Made by a program: the position numbers and the translations under genes. 14,113 bases of DNA from Desulfobulbaceae bacterium (GTDB lineage: Bacteria > Desulfobacterota > Desulfobulbia > Desulfobulbales > Desulfurivibrionaceae): contig DOZO01000079.1 in the NCBI GenBank assembly GCA_003517965.1, forward strand, positions 1 through 14,113, written 5' to 3'. Below are positions 4,540 through 11,845 of the stretch, piece by piece (the stretch's first letter is position 1; every line of letters starts with the position of its first letter). A model generated the notes under the pieces. The model did no database searches and was not told where the DNA came from. It was given only the letters and a program-made list of their open reading frames with translations.

Positions 4540-6963
4540 TTATACCTCACGTAACTGACCGTTAAAACGAGAAATCATCATCTCGATAATTTTTTGGTGG
4601 ATCCTGCCAACTGTTTCGTCATCCAGTGTTCGCTCAAGCGCCCGATAAGTGATTGAGATTGCAATACTCTTTTTGCCAACCTCAATATTCTTTCCTTGAA
4701 ATACATCAAAAATTTCAGCCCGTTCGATAAACATTTCTCCGCAGCCATGAATCGCGGAAAGCATTTCCCCGACGACAACACCCTCCGGGACAATAAGAGC
4801 CATGTCCCACTTAACAAAGGGAAATTTGGGCAAGGGGGCAAAGGTTTTTGTCTGGGGTGGGAAATCAGCAAACGCGGCCAGATCAAGATCCACAAAGAAA
4901 GCCTGTTGCTTGATCCCAAAGGCCTTCAGGGTTTGCGGACTAAAAGCCCCGCACCAACCTAAGATTTTTTCCTCTCCCATAACCAGCAGAACACTGCCAG
5001 GTTCGGCAAAAGGAAGTTCCACCCCGGCAACACCAGCCTGACAAGTAATCGTCAGAGCAAGGCCCAGATTATCAAGCATCTGGGTCAAAACTCCCTTTAC
5101 ATCCAGAAGGTCAACCTGGGTTTCTCCGGCATAAAGCACGGGTGCCCCTGGATTTCGTCGCCCAGAAACTACAGCAGCAAGACGAAAAGATTCTTCGGGC
5201 TGTTTGCCCTCCTGGGGATGAAAAACCTTGCCTATTTCAAAAAGCCGAACATCATGGCTTTGATGATTCACATTACGCCGCAAGTTTTCAAGAAGCCCCG
5301 GCAGCAGGGTAGTTCGCAAAACACTCTGATCTTCCGCCAGAGGATTCAGAAGATGCACGGTCTGCCGCCTGGCATCGTCTGCAGCCAGACCCAGCAGATC
5401 AGCATGCTGTGCAGTCACAAAGCTGTAGTTGATCGCCTCATAAAACCCAAGAGAAACAAGAGTCTGGGCCACCTTTTTCCGCAGGTCCCGAAGGACATCC
5501 TGTTCGGAAAAAATCATGGGCACCATGGGCAGGGTAGTAGGCACCAGATTGTAACCTACGATCCTGGCGACCTCTTCGATAAGGTCAACCTCCCGTTCAA
5601 GATCAACCCGGAAACTCGGGGGCGTCACTCGCAGGGTATCGTCATCAATCTTTTCCACCGCAATTTCAATGCCGGTCAAGGCTGCGACAATCTGATCAAG
5701 GGTGAGTTCCATCCCCAGCAGACTACGCGTCCGTTTTCCCCGCAGGATGATAGGGGCCGGATCTACAACGCCCGCATGGCAATCAACACCTCCCGCGACA
5801 ATCTCCCCTCCACCCAGCACAACCATGAGCTGAACAGCCCGCTCCATGGCCTTGGGCGCTCCATTTACATCAACGCCCCGCTCAAAACGATAGGAGGCCT
5901 CAGTGCTCAGATTGAGTCTGCCTGCGGTGCGCCGGATACCGATGGCGGCAAAACAGGCACTCTCCAGAAGAATGTCCGTAGTCTTTGCCTCAACCTCGGA
6001 ATTGGCTCCGCCCATAATCCCGGCCACGGCAACCGGCCTCTCGGCGTCGCAGATCATCAACATCTGGGGATCAACCTGGCGCTCGATTCCGTCCAGGGTG
6101 ACAAGACTCTCGCCAGGCCTCGCCCGTCTGACCACAATTTTACCCCCAACCAGCTTGTTAAAATCAAAAGCGTGCAGGGGCTGACCGTATTCAAGCATAA
6201 CAAAATTAGTAATATCAACGATATTGCTGATCGGACGCAGACCAACAGCCAACAAGCGCTGTTGCAGCCACCAGGGCGAAGGTCCAATCTTTACATTTTT
6301 AATCAGCCTGGCGACATACCGCGGACAATCAACGGCTGATTCCACCTCCACGCTGAAAGGCAAATCTCCGTTGGTCAGATCAGGAGACGCCACCACCGGC
6401 GGCCTGATCCGCTTGCCGACCACCCCGCCCACCTCTCGGGCAATCCCGATCACACTGGCACAATCAGGCCTGTTCGGGGTAAGATCGACCTCAATCATGG
6501 TATCCACCAGACCCAGGGCCTGACTAAGCGCCTGTCCTGACGGCAAATCTGGGGCCAGTTCCATGATCCCGGTCTGCTCCTCAGTAATTCCAAGCTCCCG
6601 GGCCGAACAGAGCATCCCGCAGGATTGTTCCCCACGAATCTTGGCCGGCTTGATGATTAATCCTCCCGGCAAAACCGCACCGGGCAAGGCAAGGGCCGTA
6701 ACCAGTCCGACGCGCGCATTGGGCGCGCCACAGACCACCCGCTGAAGCTCCTGCCCAGCATTAACCTCACAGAGCACAAGCTTGTCAGCATTGGGGTGAG
6801 GAGAAACTGCTTCGATCCTTGCCACCACCACCCCAGCCAAATCCGGATAACACGGCACGCAGGCATCCACCTCAAGACCAAGCATGGTCAGATGGTCGGC
6901 AATCTGGGCCGGCTCAAGATCCGTGTCAATATATTCGCGTAGCCAGTTGAGCGTAAACTTCAT
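4540..6963 (-). CDS. pheT: Phenylalanine-tRNA ligase beta subunit
   Basis: An 807-aa protein, the usual length. Visible order: the N-terminal MKFTLNWLREYIDTDL, an EMAP-type tRNA-binding domain (~40-150, PHPNADKLVLCEVNAG, VVCGAPNARVG), the B3/B4 editing domain (~210-385, including PISNIVDITNFVMLEYGQPL and GRLNLSTEASYRFERGVD), the B5 domain (~410-475), the catalytic-like core (~490-690, EAINYSF, NPLAEDQSVLRTTLLPGLL), and the C-terminal FDX-ACB anticodon-binding domain (~714-806). It forms the (alpha-beta)2 enzyme with PheS in the cytosol, binds tRNA-Phe and hydrolyses mischarged Tyr-tRNA-Phe. The start ATG has no strong Shine-Dalgarno. It is separated from pheS by an unusually long 177-bp gap filled with repeats. 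Confidence 0.97.
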   Translation of the reverse strand: MKFTLNWLREYIDTDLEPAQIADHLTMLGLEVDACVPCYPDLAGVVVARIEAVSPHPNADKLVLCEVNAGQELQRVVCGAPNARVGLVTALALPGAVLPGGLIIKPAKIRGEQSCGMLCSARELGITEEQTGIMELAPDLPSGQALSQALGLVDTMIEVDLTPNRPDCASVIGIAREVGGVVGKRIRPPVVASPDLTNGDLPFSVEVESAVDCPRYVARLIKNVKIGPSPWWLQQRLLAVGLRPISNIVDITNFVMLEYGQPLHAFDFNKLVGGKIVVRRARPGESLVTLDGIERQVDPQMLMICDAERPVAVAGIMGGANSEVEAKTTDILLESACFAAIGIRRTAGRLNLSTEASYRFERGVDVNGAPKAMERAVQLMVVLGGGEIVAGGVDCHAGVVDPAPIILRGKRTRSLLGMELTLDQIVAALTGIEIAVEKIDDDTLRVTPPSFRVDLEREVDLIEEVARIVGYNLVPTTLPMVPMIFSEQDVLRDLRKKVAQTLVSLGFYEAINYSFVTAQHADLLGLAADDARRQTVHLLNPLAEDQSVLRTTLLPGLLENLRRNVNHQSHDVRLFEIGKVFHPQEGKQPEESFRLAAVVSGRRNPGAPVLYAGETQVDLLDVKGVLTQMLDNLGLALTITCQAGVAGVELPFAEPGSVLLVMGEEKILGWCGAFSPQTLKAFGIKQQAFFVDLDLAAFADFPPQTKTFAPLPKFPFVKWDMALIVPEGVVVGEMLSAIHGCGEMFIERAEIFDVFQGKNIEVGKKSIAISITYRALERTLDDETVGRIHQKIIEMMISRFNGQLREV

Positions 6964-6989
6964 GGGGGTCGTATCTTATGCTCTCTAAA

Positions 6990-7042
6990 CCGTTATAAAA
7001 AAATGTTGTATGTATCGTATGGCAAAAACGGCATAAGGAACC
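6990..7042. repeat. GCCGTT/AACGG-ended palindromic repeat in the pheS-pheT gap
   Basis: Read on the minus strand, this stretch (TCCTTATGCCGTTTT ... ATAACGGTTTA) aligns without large gaps to the plus strand at 8677-8731 (TCCTTATGCCGTTTT ... ACAACGGCTTA), with roughly two thirds identity and an exact 15-nt start. The ends are inverted (CCGTT and AACGG). This suggests a small dispersed non-coding element in opposite orientation at two sites in the operon. A further AGGAGCCGTT lies across the pheS stop at 7132-7141. Confidence 0.5.
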
Positions 7043-7077
7043 GTAATGAAATGACCAAAAAAATACAGGTTATTTAA

Positions 7078-7129
7078 AGCTGATTTGAGCAGCTTGTCTG
7101 CTCATACGAAACTTATACCCTGTGGGTGT
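7078..7129 (-). repeat. 52-nt structured repeat, copy 1 (just after pheS)
   Basis: On the minus strand, this 52-nt sequence begins 11 nt after the pheS stop codon. It matches 9131-9182 at 48 of 52 positions without gaps. It contains ACCC-ACA-GGGT and a perfect 7-bp hairpin TGAGCAG-ACAAG-CTGCTCA. An alternative hairpin AAGCTG/CAGCTT would exclude the second one. Confidence 0.75.
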
Positions 7130-7140
7130 AAAAACGGCTC

Positions 7141-8169
7141 CTAAAACTGAGAAAGAAAACGCAGGTCGTTTTCGTAAAAAAGCCGGATATCGGTGATGCC
7201 GTATTTCAACATGGCAATCCGTTCAATACCGAGACCAAAGGCAAAGCCGCTATACTCTTCAGGATCATAGCCAACTTTTTTAAAGACCTCAGGATCAATC
7301 ATGCCGGCACCTAAAATCTCAAGCCAGCCGGTGTGTTTGCACACACGGCAACCCTTACCGCCACAGAGAACGCAGCCGATATCAACCTCGGCGCTGGGCT
7401 CGGTAAAGGGGAAAAAGCTGGGGCGAAAACGAATGGGGGTGTCCTGGGCGAACATCCTGGTGATAAACACCGAAAGCACACCCTTGAGATCAGCAAAAGA
7501 GATATGACGATCAACAAGAAACCCTTCCACCTGGTGAAACATGGGGGTATGAGTGATGTCAGAATCGCAGCGATAAACCTTGCCCGGGGCGATCACCCGC
7601 AGGGGCGGCTGTTCCTTCTCCATGATCCTGGCCTGCATCGGCGAGGTATGGGTACGAAGCAGCAGACTGTCGCTGATATAGAAGGTGTCGTGCATGGCCC
7701 GGGCCGGGTGATGCGCCGGGATATTCAAGGCCTCGAAATTATAAAAATCGACCTCTACATCCGGCCCCTCAGCCACCGCAAAGCCCAAACCCTCAAAGAT
7801 GGCACAGACCGCATCCATGACCTGGGTCACCGGATGCAGTTTGCCAAAGGGTATTGTTCGTCCAGGCAAGGTTAAATCGAGAGTAACCTTGATTGTCCCG
7901 GCGTCAGCCTCGATCAATCTGGCCTCTCGCTCAGCAAAAGCGATTTCCAGCTCCTGCTTTATCTCATTGGCCAATTGCCCGAGCCGCGGACGCTCCTCAG
8001 GGGGTGCCTGACCCAACTGCCGCAGAACAAAGGTGAACTCCCCTTTCCGGCCCAGATACTTGACCCTGAACAATTCGAGCTCGCCGACTTGGGAAATTGC
8101 GGCAAGCTCTTCACCGGCCAAAGATTTCAGGCGAAGAAGTTCTTCATACATGCTGGGCATGTTGGGCAT
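7141..8169 (-). CDS. pheS: Phenylalanine-tRNA ligase alpha subunit
   Basis: This is the catalytic subunit of the class II Phe-tRNA ligase; it activates Phe with ATP and charges tRNA-Phe together with PheT. The N-terminal coiled-coil arm is about residues 5-85 (FRVKYLGRKGEFTFVLRQLG). The catalytic core includes LHPVTQVMDAVCAIFEGLGF, motif 2 (YRCDSDITHTPMFHQVEGFL), FRPSFFPFTEPSAEVDI and motif 3 (GFAFGLGIERIAMLKYGITD). A CxxC...CxxC cluster (CVLCGGKGCRVC) lies before the last motifs and may bind zinc, as in some bacterial PheS. The start is uncertain: TTG 8190, ATG 8169, ATG 8160 and ATG 8151 are in frame and none has a clear Shine-Dalgarno. I give ATG 8169; MYEELLRLKSL at 8151 best matches family N-termini. 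Initiation probably depends on coupling to rplT, whose stop is at 8193-8191. Confidence 0.95.
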   Translation of the reverse strand: MPNMPSMYEELLRLKSLAGEELAAISQVGELELFRVKYLGRKGEFTFVLRQLGQAPPEERPRLGQLANEIKQELEIAFAEREARLIEADAGTIKVTLDLTLPGRTIPFGKLHPVTQVMDAVCAIFEGLGFAVAEGPDVEVDFYNFEALNIPAHHPARAMHDTFYISDSLLLRTHTSPMQARIMEKEQPPLRVIAPGKVYRCDSDITHTPMFHQVEGFLVDRHISFADLKGVLSVFITRMFAQDTPIRFRPSFFPFTEPSAEVDIGCVLCGGKGCRVCKHTGWLEILGAGMIDPEVFKKVGYDPEEYSGFAFGLGIERIAMLKYGITDIRLFYENDLRFLSQF

Positions 8170-8190
8170 GACGGAAGGCGTCAACAACAA

Positions 8191-8544
8191 TCAGTTGCTG
8201 GTGCCAGCCAACTTGGCAACCTGGGTAAAGGCCCCCGGATCAAGAACTGCCAAGTTGGCAAGAACCTTGCGGTCCAGCTCTACATTAACCTTCTTCAGGG
8301 CGCCCATCATCCGGCTATAGGTGCTGCCGTTTTCATGGCAAGCCGCACCAATCCGCACAATCCACAATTTTCGGAAATCGCGCTTTTTCTGACGACGGTC
8401 GCGGTAGGCATAAACCAGGGCCCGATCCACGGCTTCTGTTGCCGTTCTGTACAAACTGTTACGGCCACCGATAAAACCACTGGCCAACTTCAAAACCTTT
8501 TTTCTTCTCCGGCGCGCTTTAAATCCACGGGTTACGCGAGGCAT
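8191..8544 (-). CDS. rplT: Large ribosomal subunit protein bL20
   Basis: A 117-aa ribosomal protein beginning MPRVTRGFKARRRRKKVLKL, with the typical ASGFIGGRNSLYRTATEAVD, RDRRQKKRDFRKLWIVRIGA and NGSTYSRMMGALKKVNVELD segments. The basic N-terminal tail penetrates 23S rRNA; bL20 acts early in 50S assembly and, in other bacteria, represses translation of its own operon by binding its mRNA. ATG 8544 has AAGGAG 7 nt upstream. The 304-bp gap before it is unusual, since rpmI and rplT are normally close together. The leader carries a 9-bp hairpin at 8569-8589. Confidence 0.97.
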   Translation of the reverse strand: MPRVTRGFKARRRRKKVLKLASGFIGGRNSLYRTATEAVDRALVYAYRDRRQKKRDFRKLWIVRIGAACHENGSTYSRMMGALKKVNVELDRKVLANLAVLDPGAFTQVAKLAGTSN

Positions 8545-8568
8545 CGTACTTCTCCTTATTGACATTCT

Positions 8569-8589
8569 CCGACGTTTTCTAAACGTCGG
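8569..8589 (-). promoter_or_regulatory. 9-bp hairpin in the rplT leader
   Basis: CCGACGTTT and AAACGTCGG pair perfectly around a 3-nt loop. The hairpin ends 24 nt before the rplT ATG and about 12 nt before its Shine-Dalgarno. No T-run follows, so it is not a terminator. bL20 is known to autoregulate through mRNA structures that mimic its rRNA site, but I cannot show that this hairpin does so. Confidence 0.5.
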
Positions 8590-8600
8590 CAGTGTGTTGA

Positions 8601-8801
8601 GGCCGTTATAAAATAACAATTACATTTAGGAGCCGTTACAAAATACCACATGCTTTCTTGACATTTTCCTTACAGCTCCTTATGCCGTTTTATCCAGCCA
8701 GATGACGACATTATTTTGTTACAACGGCTTAAGATTTTTTCGCTACAGGCCCTAAAGCCGATCACGTTCTTAAAAGGTTAGGCATTGAAAACAACGGCTT
8801 A
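8601..8801. repeat. Nested GCCGTT/AACGGC palindromic elements
   Basis: An inner pair (AGCCGTTACAAAATA at 8631-8645 and its inverted partner TATTTTGTTACAACGGCT at 8712-8729) sits inside an outer pair (GGCCGTTATAAAATA at 8601-8615 and ACAACGGCTTA at 8791-8801). The two left arms resemble each other, and the two right arms share an identical 11-mer. This looks like one small terminal-inverted-repeat element inserted in, or duplicated within, another. Confidence 0.55.
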
Positions 8802-8824
8802 TTTCTACTGTTAATAGCCTTACA

Positions 8825-8841
8825 CCTGACTATCAGTCAGG
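8825..8841. repeat. 7-bp hairpin just after rpmI
   Basis: CCTGACT and AGTCAGG pair around a 3-nt loop, 7 nt past the rpmI stop. On the plus strand it is followed by CTGTTTTT, which resembles a weak terminator facing against the operon; on the minus strand there is no T-run. It may slow or protect the 3' end of the rpmI message. Confidence 0.45.
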
Positions 8842-8848
8842 CTGTTTT

Positions 8849-9046
8849 TCACATATATGGCAAAAGCCGCTTGATTCCCTTGAGATTGGTGGGATCAACA
8901 ATTCCGGCCTGGCGCAGATTTCTTTTCCGTTTGGTGCTCTTCTTGGTCAGGATATGGCTGGTAAAGGCCTTGCGGCGCACAATCTTGCCAGTGCCGGTAC
9001 ACTTGAACCGTTTGGCAGCCCCCCTCTTTGTTTTCATCTTCGGCAT
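8849..9046 (-). CDS. rpmI: Large ribosomal subunit protein bL35
   Basis: A 65-aa basic protein, MPKMKTKRGAAKRFKCTGTG, then KIVRRKAFTSHILTKKSTKR and a C-terminal KGIKRLLPYM. Length and the start pattern are those of bL35, a 50S subunit protein. ATG 9046 has AGGGAG 6 nt upstream; the in-frame ATG at 9064 would add six residues and overlaps no good ribosome binding site. It follows infC by 142 bp, of which 52 bp is the dispersed repeat at 9131-9182, and is followed by an enlarged gap to rplT. Confidence 0.96.
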   Translation of the reverse strand: MPKMKTKRGAAKRFKCTGTGKIVRRKAFTSHILTKKSTKRKRNLRQAGIVDPTNLKGIKRLLPYM

Positions 9047-9130
9047 GATGTTCTCCCTTTTCATATCTTTGCCAGCAAACCTGCACCGGCCATTACTTTA
9101 TGTTTACCCGCCAAACCCTGGCAGAACTAT

Positions 9131-9182
9131 AGCTGAGTTGAGCAGCTTGTCTGCTCAAACGAAACTTGTACCCTCTGGGTGT
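9131..9182 (-). repeat. 52-nt structured repeat, copy 2 (just after infC)
   Basis: This matches the copy after pheS (7078-7129) at 48 of 52 positions and begins 6 nt after the infC stop. The TGAGCAG-ACAAG-CTGCTCA hairpin is unchanged and gains one pair (T-A) here. One of the four differences is in the small ACCC-AGA-GGGT loop. Both copies have the same orientation relative to the preceding gene. Confidence 0.75.
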
Positions 9183-9188
9183 GTTATG

Positions 9189-9731
9189 TTATTTCGGCCC
9201 TACAAACATGGCCATCTGCCGTCCTTCCATCTTGGGAGGCTGCAGGATAACCGCGTCTTCCTTCAACTCCTCAACCACTTTGTTCAAAACTTCCATACCA
9301 AGGGTATCGGCATAGACGATTTCGCGGCCACGGAAACGAAGAGTAATTTTAACCTTGTTCTTCTGTTGCAGAAACTTCTTGATATTCTTGATCTTGAATT
9401 CAAGATCATGCTTCTCGGTCTTGGGACGAAGCTTGATTTCCTTAACCTCGATAACCGTCTGTTTCTTCTTTGCTTCCTGCTGTTTCTTGCTTTGTTCGTA
9501 GCGAAATTTCCCAAAATCCATGATCCGGCAAACCGGAGGATCGGCCGCAGCCGATAGTTCGACAAGATCCAGACCAGCGGCTTCGGATCTTACCAAAGCC
9601 TCCCGGACAGGCACAACGCCGGCCTGTTTTCCATCCTGATCAATAAGACGGACTTCCTTGCAATCAATCTCATGATTGATTCTGGCCCGCACTTCCCGTT
9701 CTGGTCGGTCGCCAACTTTTTTCCCTTTGAT
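9189..9731 (-). CDS. infC: Translation initiation factor IF-3 (non-canonical ATC start)
   Basis: IF-3 binds the 30S subunit, keeps it apart from 50S and checks the start codon. The N domain includes RINHEIDCKEVRLIDQDGKQ and the signature DLVELSAAADPPVCRIMDFG followed by KFRYE; after a Lys/Gln/Glu-rich linker the C domain includes KEIKLRPKTEKHDLEFKIKN and KITLRFRGREIVY. I place the start at ATC 9731-9729: GGAGGTG ends 5 nt before it, the next residues KGKKVGDRP align with the Lys-Gly-rich start of Escherichia coli IF-3, and the length becomes 180 aa, as in E. coli. The ATG at 9749 would overlap the Shine-Dalgarno. Start codons of the AUU/AUC type in infC are known to allow IF-3 to limit its own synthesis. 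Confidence 0.95.
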   Translation of the reverse strand: MKGKKVGDRPEREVRARINHEIDCKEVRLIDQDGKQAGVVPVREALVRSEAAGLDLVELSAAADPPVCRIMDFGKFRYEQSKKQQEAKKKQTVIEVKEIKLRPKTEKHDLEFKIKNIKKFLQQKNKVKITLRFRGREIVYADTLGMEVLNKVVEELKEDAVILQPPKMEGRQMAMFVGPK

Positions 9732-9736
9732 ATGCA

Positions 9737-9743
9737 CACCTCC
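9737..9743 (-). promoter_or_regulatory. Strong Shine-Dalgarno that identifies the infC ATC start
   Basis: GGAGGTG at 9743-9737 has ideal spacing to ATC 9731 (7 nt from GGAGG). No ATG, GTG or TTG lies at a usable distance in frame, so the site decides the start. Confidence 0.8.
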
Positions 9744-9820
9744 AAACACATGTTTCTTTAAAAGCCACCCACGATATGGCGCACCTGGCCGCTAAAATGT
9801 GACATAATACCCTGAACCGT

Positions 9821-11761
9821 TCAGCTATTGCAAGAGCCAGTTCGACCAGACTCATTTTCCTTAACGATCAGCGCCGTAAATTCAAAAATAGACATGGCCG
9901 GCAGATTATCGCCATTACGCAATCGCACCGTTACCTGCCCTGCTTCCACTTCCTTGTCGCCAATAATCAGCATGTAAGGAATCTTCTGCATCTGGGCTTC
10001 CCGGATCTTGTAATTGAGTTTTTCGTTACGAACATCTTTTTCAATCCGCACCCCGGCCCGGCGTAACTGGGCATACACCTCTTCCGTATAACCAAGCTGC
10101 GCGTCAGTGATATTCATGATCCTGGCCTGAACCGGGGCAAGCCAAACCGGAAAGGCTCCGGCAAAATGCTCGATGAGCACCCCGATAAACCGCTCCAACG
10201 AACCCATAAGCGCCCGGTGAATCATGATCGGCTGGTGATCCTTGCTATCTTCCCCTGTATAAGTCATCTCAAAACGTTCGGGCAGATTGAAATCCACCTG
10301 AATGGTGGAGCACTGCCAGCTGCGTCCCAGAACATCTTTAATCTTGATATCGATCTTGGGCCCGTAAAACACCCCTTCACCAGGGTCAAGCTCATAGACC
10401 AGTCCCTTTTTCTCCAGGGCCAGTTTCAGGGCGGTGGTGGCCTGCTCCCAGTGCTCGTCACTGCCTACAGATTTCTCCGGTCTGGTGGAAAGATAAACCT
10501 CATAGCGCTCAAAGCCAAAAGTCTTGAGGATATGCAGATTCAAGTCAAGAATATCAAAGATCTCTTCTTCCAGGTGATCAGGCCGACAAAAAATATGGGC
10601 ATCATCCTGAGTAAAGCCGCGAACCCGCATCAAACCATGCAAAGCGCCGGTTTTCTCAAAACGATACACTGTGCCCAGCTCGCACCAGCGCAGGGGAAAC
10701 TCCCGATAGCTGCGTTTGCGCGTATTGTAAATGGCAATATGAAACGGACAATTCATTGGTTTAAGCTGATAGCTAACCTCTTCGATCTCCATGGCGGAAA
10801 ACATGTTCTCCCCATAAAAATCAAGATGTCCGCTGGTCTTCCACATATCACGCCTGGCAATATGCGGGGTAAACAGCAGCTCGTAGCCGTTGCTATAATG
10901 TTCTGCGCGCCAGTGATCCTCAATGATCTTTCTTAGCAAAGCTCCCTTGGGCTGCCAAAGAATCAGGCCCGGTCCGACCTGATCAGAAACGGCAAACAAC
11001 TCAAGTTCTTTGCCGAGTTTTCTATGATCGCGCTTTTTGGCCTCTTCAATCTGGAAGAGATAGGCCTTCAGATCCTTGGGATCAAAAAAAGCCGTGCCAT
11101 AAAGGCGCTGCAACATCTTCCGGTTTTCATCGCCCCGCCAGTAGGCCCCGGCCAGCTTGATAACCTTGACCGCCTTCAGCCAGCCCGCATGCGGCAGGTG
11201 CGGCCCACGACAAAGATCGACAAAATCTCCCTGCCGATAAAGAGAGACTGTCTCGACAGCCAGATCATTCAACAACTCCACCTTGTAAGACTGGCCACTC
11301 TTTGCAAAAAGCTGGGTCGCCTGGGCGGTAGAAACAGTCTCACGGCAAAAAGGAGCGGCCGCTGCGATAAGCTCCTGCATTTTCGCTTCAATCAAGGCAA
11401 AATCGTCAGGGGTGAACGGCTCCGCCCGATCAAAATCATAATAAAATCCATCGGCAATAGCAGGCCCGATGGCAACCTGCACATCCTTACCGAACAGGGC
11501 CAGAACCGCCTCGGCCATAACATGGGCAGCACTGTGCCGAAGAATGCCCAAGGCCTCAGGACTGTCAACAGTTATGGGCGCGAAAGTCGCATCTGCTTCG
11601 ATCGGTGTAGAAAGATCCACCAGCCTTTCATCCAACCGGGCGGCGATAGTCTGCTTGCGCTCCTTGTTGGAAACCAGCTCTTTCAGAGCCTCGGCCACCG
11701 TGGTCCCAACAGGGACTGTTTTCTGTTCCCCGGAAGGAAGGGTAATGGATATTTCCGTCAT
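9821..11761 (-). CDS. thrS: Threonine-tRNA ligase
   Basis: A 646-aa class II synthetase that charges tRNA-Thr. Domains: TGS (1-~62, MTEISITLPSGEQKTVPVGT), the editing/SAD region (HSAAHVMAEAVLALFG; the HxxxH pair, and GPHLPHAG with CRG before it), the catalytic core (WQPKGALLRKIIEDHWRAEH, LKPMNCPFHIAIY, MRVRGFTQDDAHIFC, GPKIDIKIKD, IMIHRALMGSLERFIGVLIE), and the C-terminal anticodon-binding domain (PVQARIMNITDAQ, LIIGDKEVEAGQVTVRLRNG). The Cys of MNCPFH and the His residues of DDAH and MIHRA are the expected zinc ligands. ATG 11761 is chosen because the TGS domain starts there; there is no strong Shine-Dalgarno. The C-terminal tail (ESGRTGSCNS) runs into GCTGAACGGTT, an 11-mer shared with the repeat element near 12000. 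Confidence 0.97.
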   Translation of the reverse strand: MTEISITLPSGEQKTVPVGTTVAEALKELVSNKERKQTIAARLDERLVDLSTPIEADATFAPITVDSPEALGILRHSAAHVMAEAVLALFGKDVQVAIGPAIADGFYYDFDRAEPFTPDDFALIEAKMQELIAAAAPFCRETVSTAQATQLFAKSGQSYKVELLNDLAVETVSLYRQGDFVDLCRGPHLPHAGWLKAVKVIKLAGAYWRGDENRKMLQRLYGTAFFDPKDLKAYLFQIEEAKKRDHRKLGKELELFAVSDQVGPGLILWQPKGALLRKIIEDHWRAEHYSNGYELLFTPHIARRDMWKTSGHLDFYGENMFSAMEIEEVSYQLKPMNCPFHIAIYNTRKRSYREFPLRWCELGTVYRFEKTGALHGLMRVRGFTQDDAHIFCRPDHLEEEIFDILDLNLHILKTFGFERYEVYLSTRPEKSVGSDEHWEQATTALKLALEKKGLVYELDPGEGVFYGPKIDIKIKDVLGRSWQCSTIQVDFNLPERFEMTYTGEDSKDHQPIMIHRALMGSLERFIGVLIEHFAGAFPVWLAPVQARIMNITDAQLGYTEEVYAQLRRAGVRIEKDVRNEKLNYKIREAQMQKIPYMLIIGDKEVEAGQVTVRLRNGDNLPAMSIFEFTALIVKENESGRTGSCNS

Positions 11762-11768
11762 GATCGTT

Positions 11769-11831
11769 TCAATCTGCCTGTTCACAAATGTACAAACAAA
11801 AACAAGCACATTGACCAAGTCAATCTGCCTG
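11769..11831 (-). promoter_or_regulatory. thrS leader with a 12-nt direct repeat and a small hairpin
   Basis: CAGGCAGATTGA occurs twice on the minus strand, at 11831-11820 and 11780-11769, the second ending 7 nt before the thrS ATG. Between them, ATTGAC/GTCAAT (11810-11824) forms a 6-bp hairpin. In E. coli ThrRS represses its own translation by binding tRNA-like leader stems; whether this leader does so is not shown. Confidence 0.35.
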
Positions 11832-11845
11832 CACAAAATGTCTTC

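Larger units (their letters stand above)
8545..8848. other. Expanded rpmI-rplT intergenic region filled with palindromic repeats
   Basis: No reading frame of interest is seen in these 304 bp. It holds, from the rpmI side to the rplT side, a 7-bp hairpin (8825-8841), two right arms ACAACGGCTTA (8791-8801 and 8721-8731), two left arms GCCGTTAYAAAATA (8602-8615 and 8632-8645), and the rplT leader hairpin (8569-8589). Confidence 0.7.

Noticed and set aside
5218..6339. Long plus-strand frame of 373 codons
   Set aside because: It lies entirely antisense to pheT, has no family resemblance, and is a by-product of pheT codon use.
11762..11845. T-box riboswitch before thrS
   Set aside because: The leader is only 84 nt, follows a tRNA directly, and has no T-box sequence or terminator/antiterminator pair.
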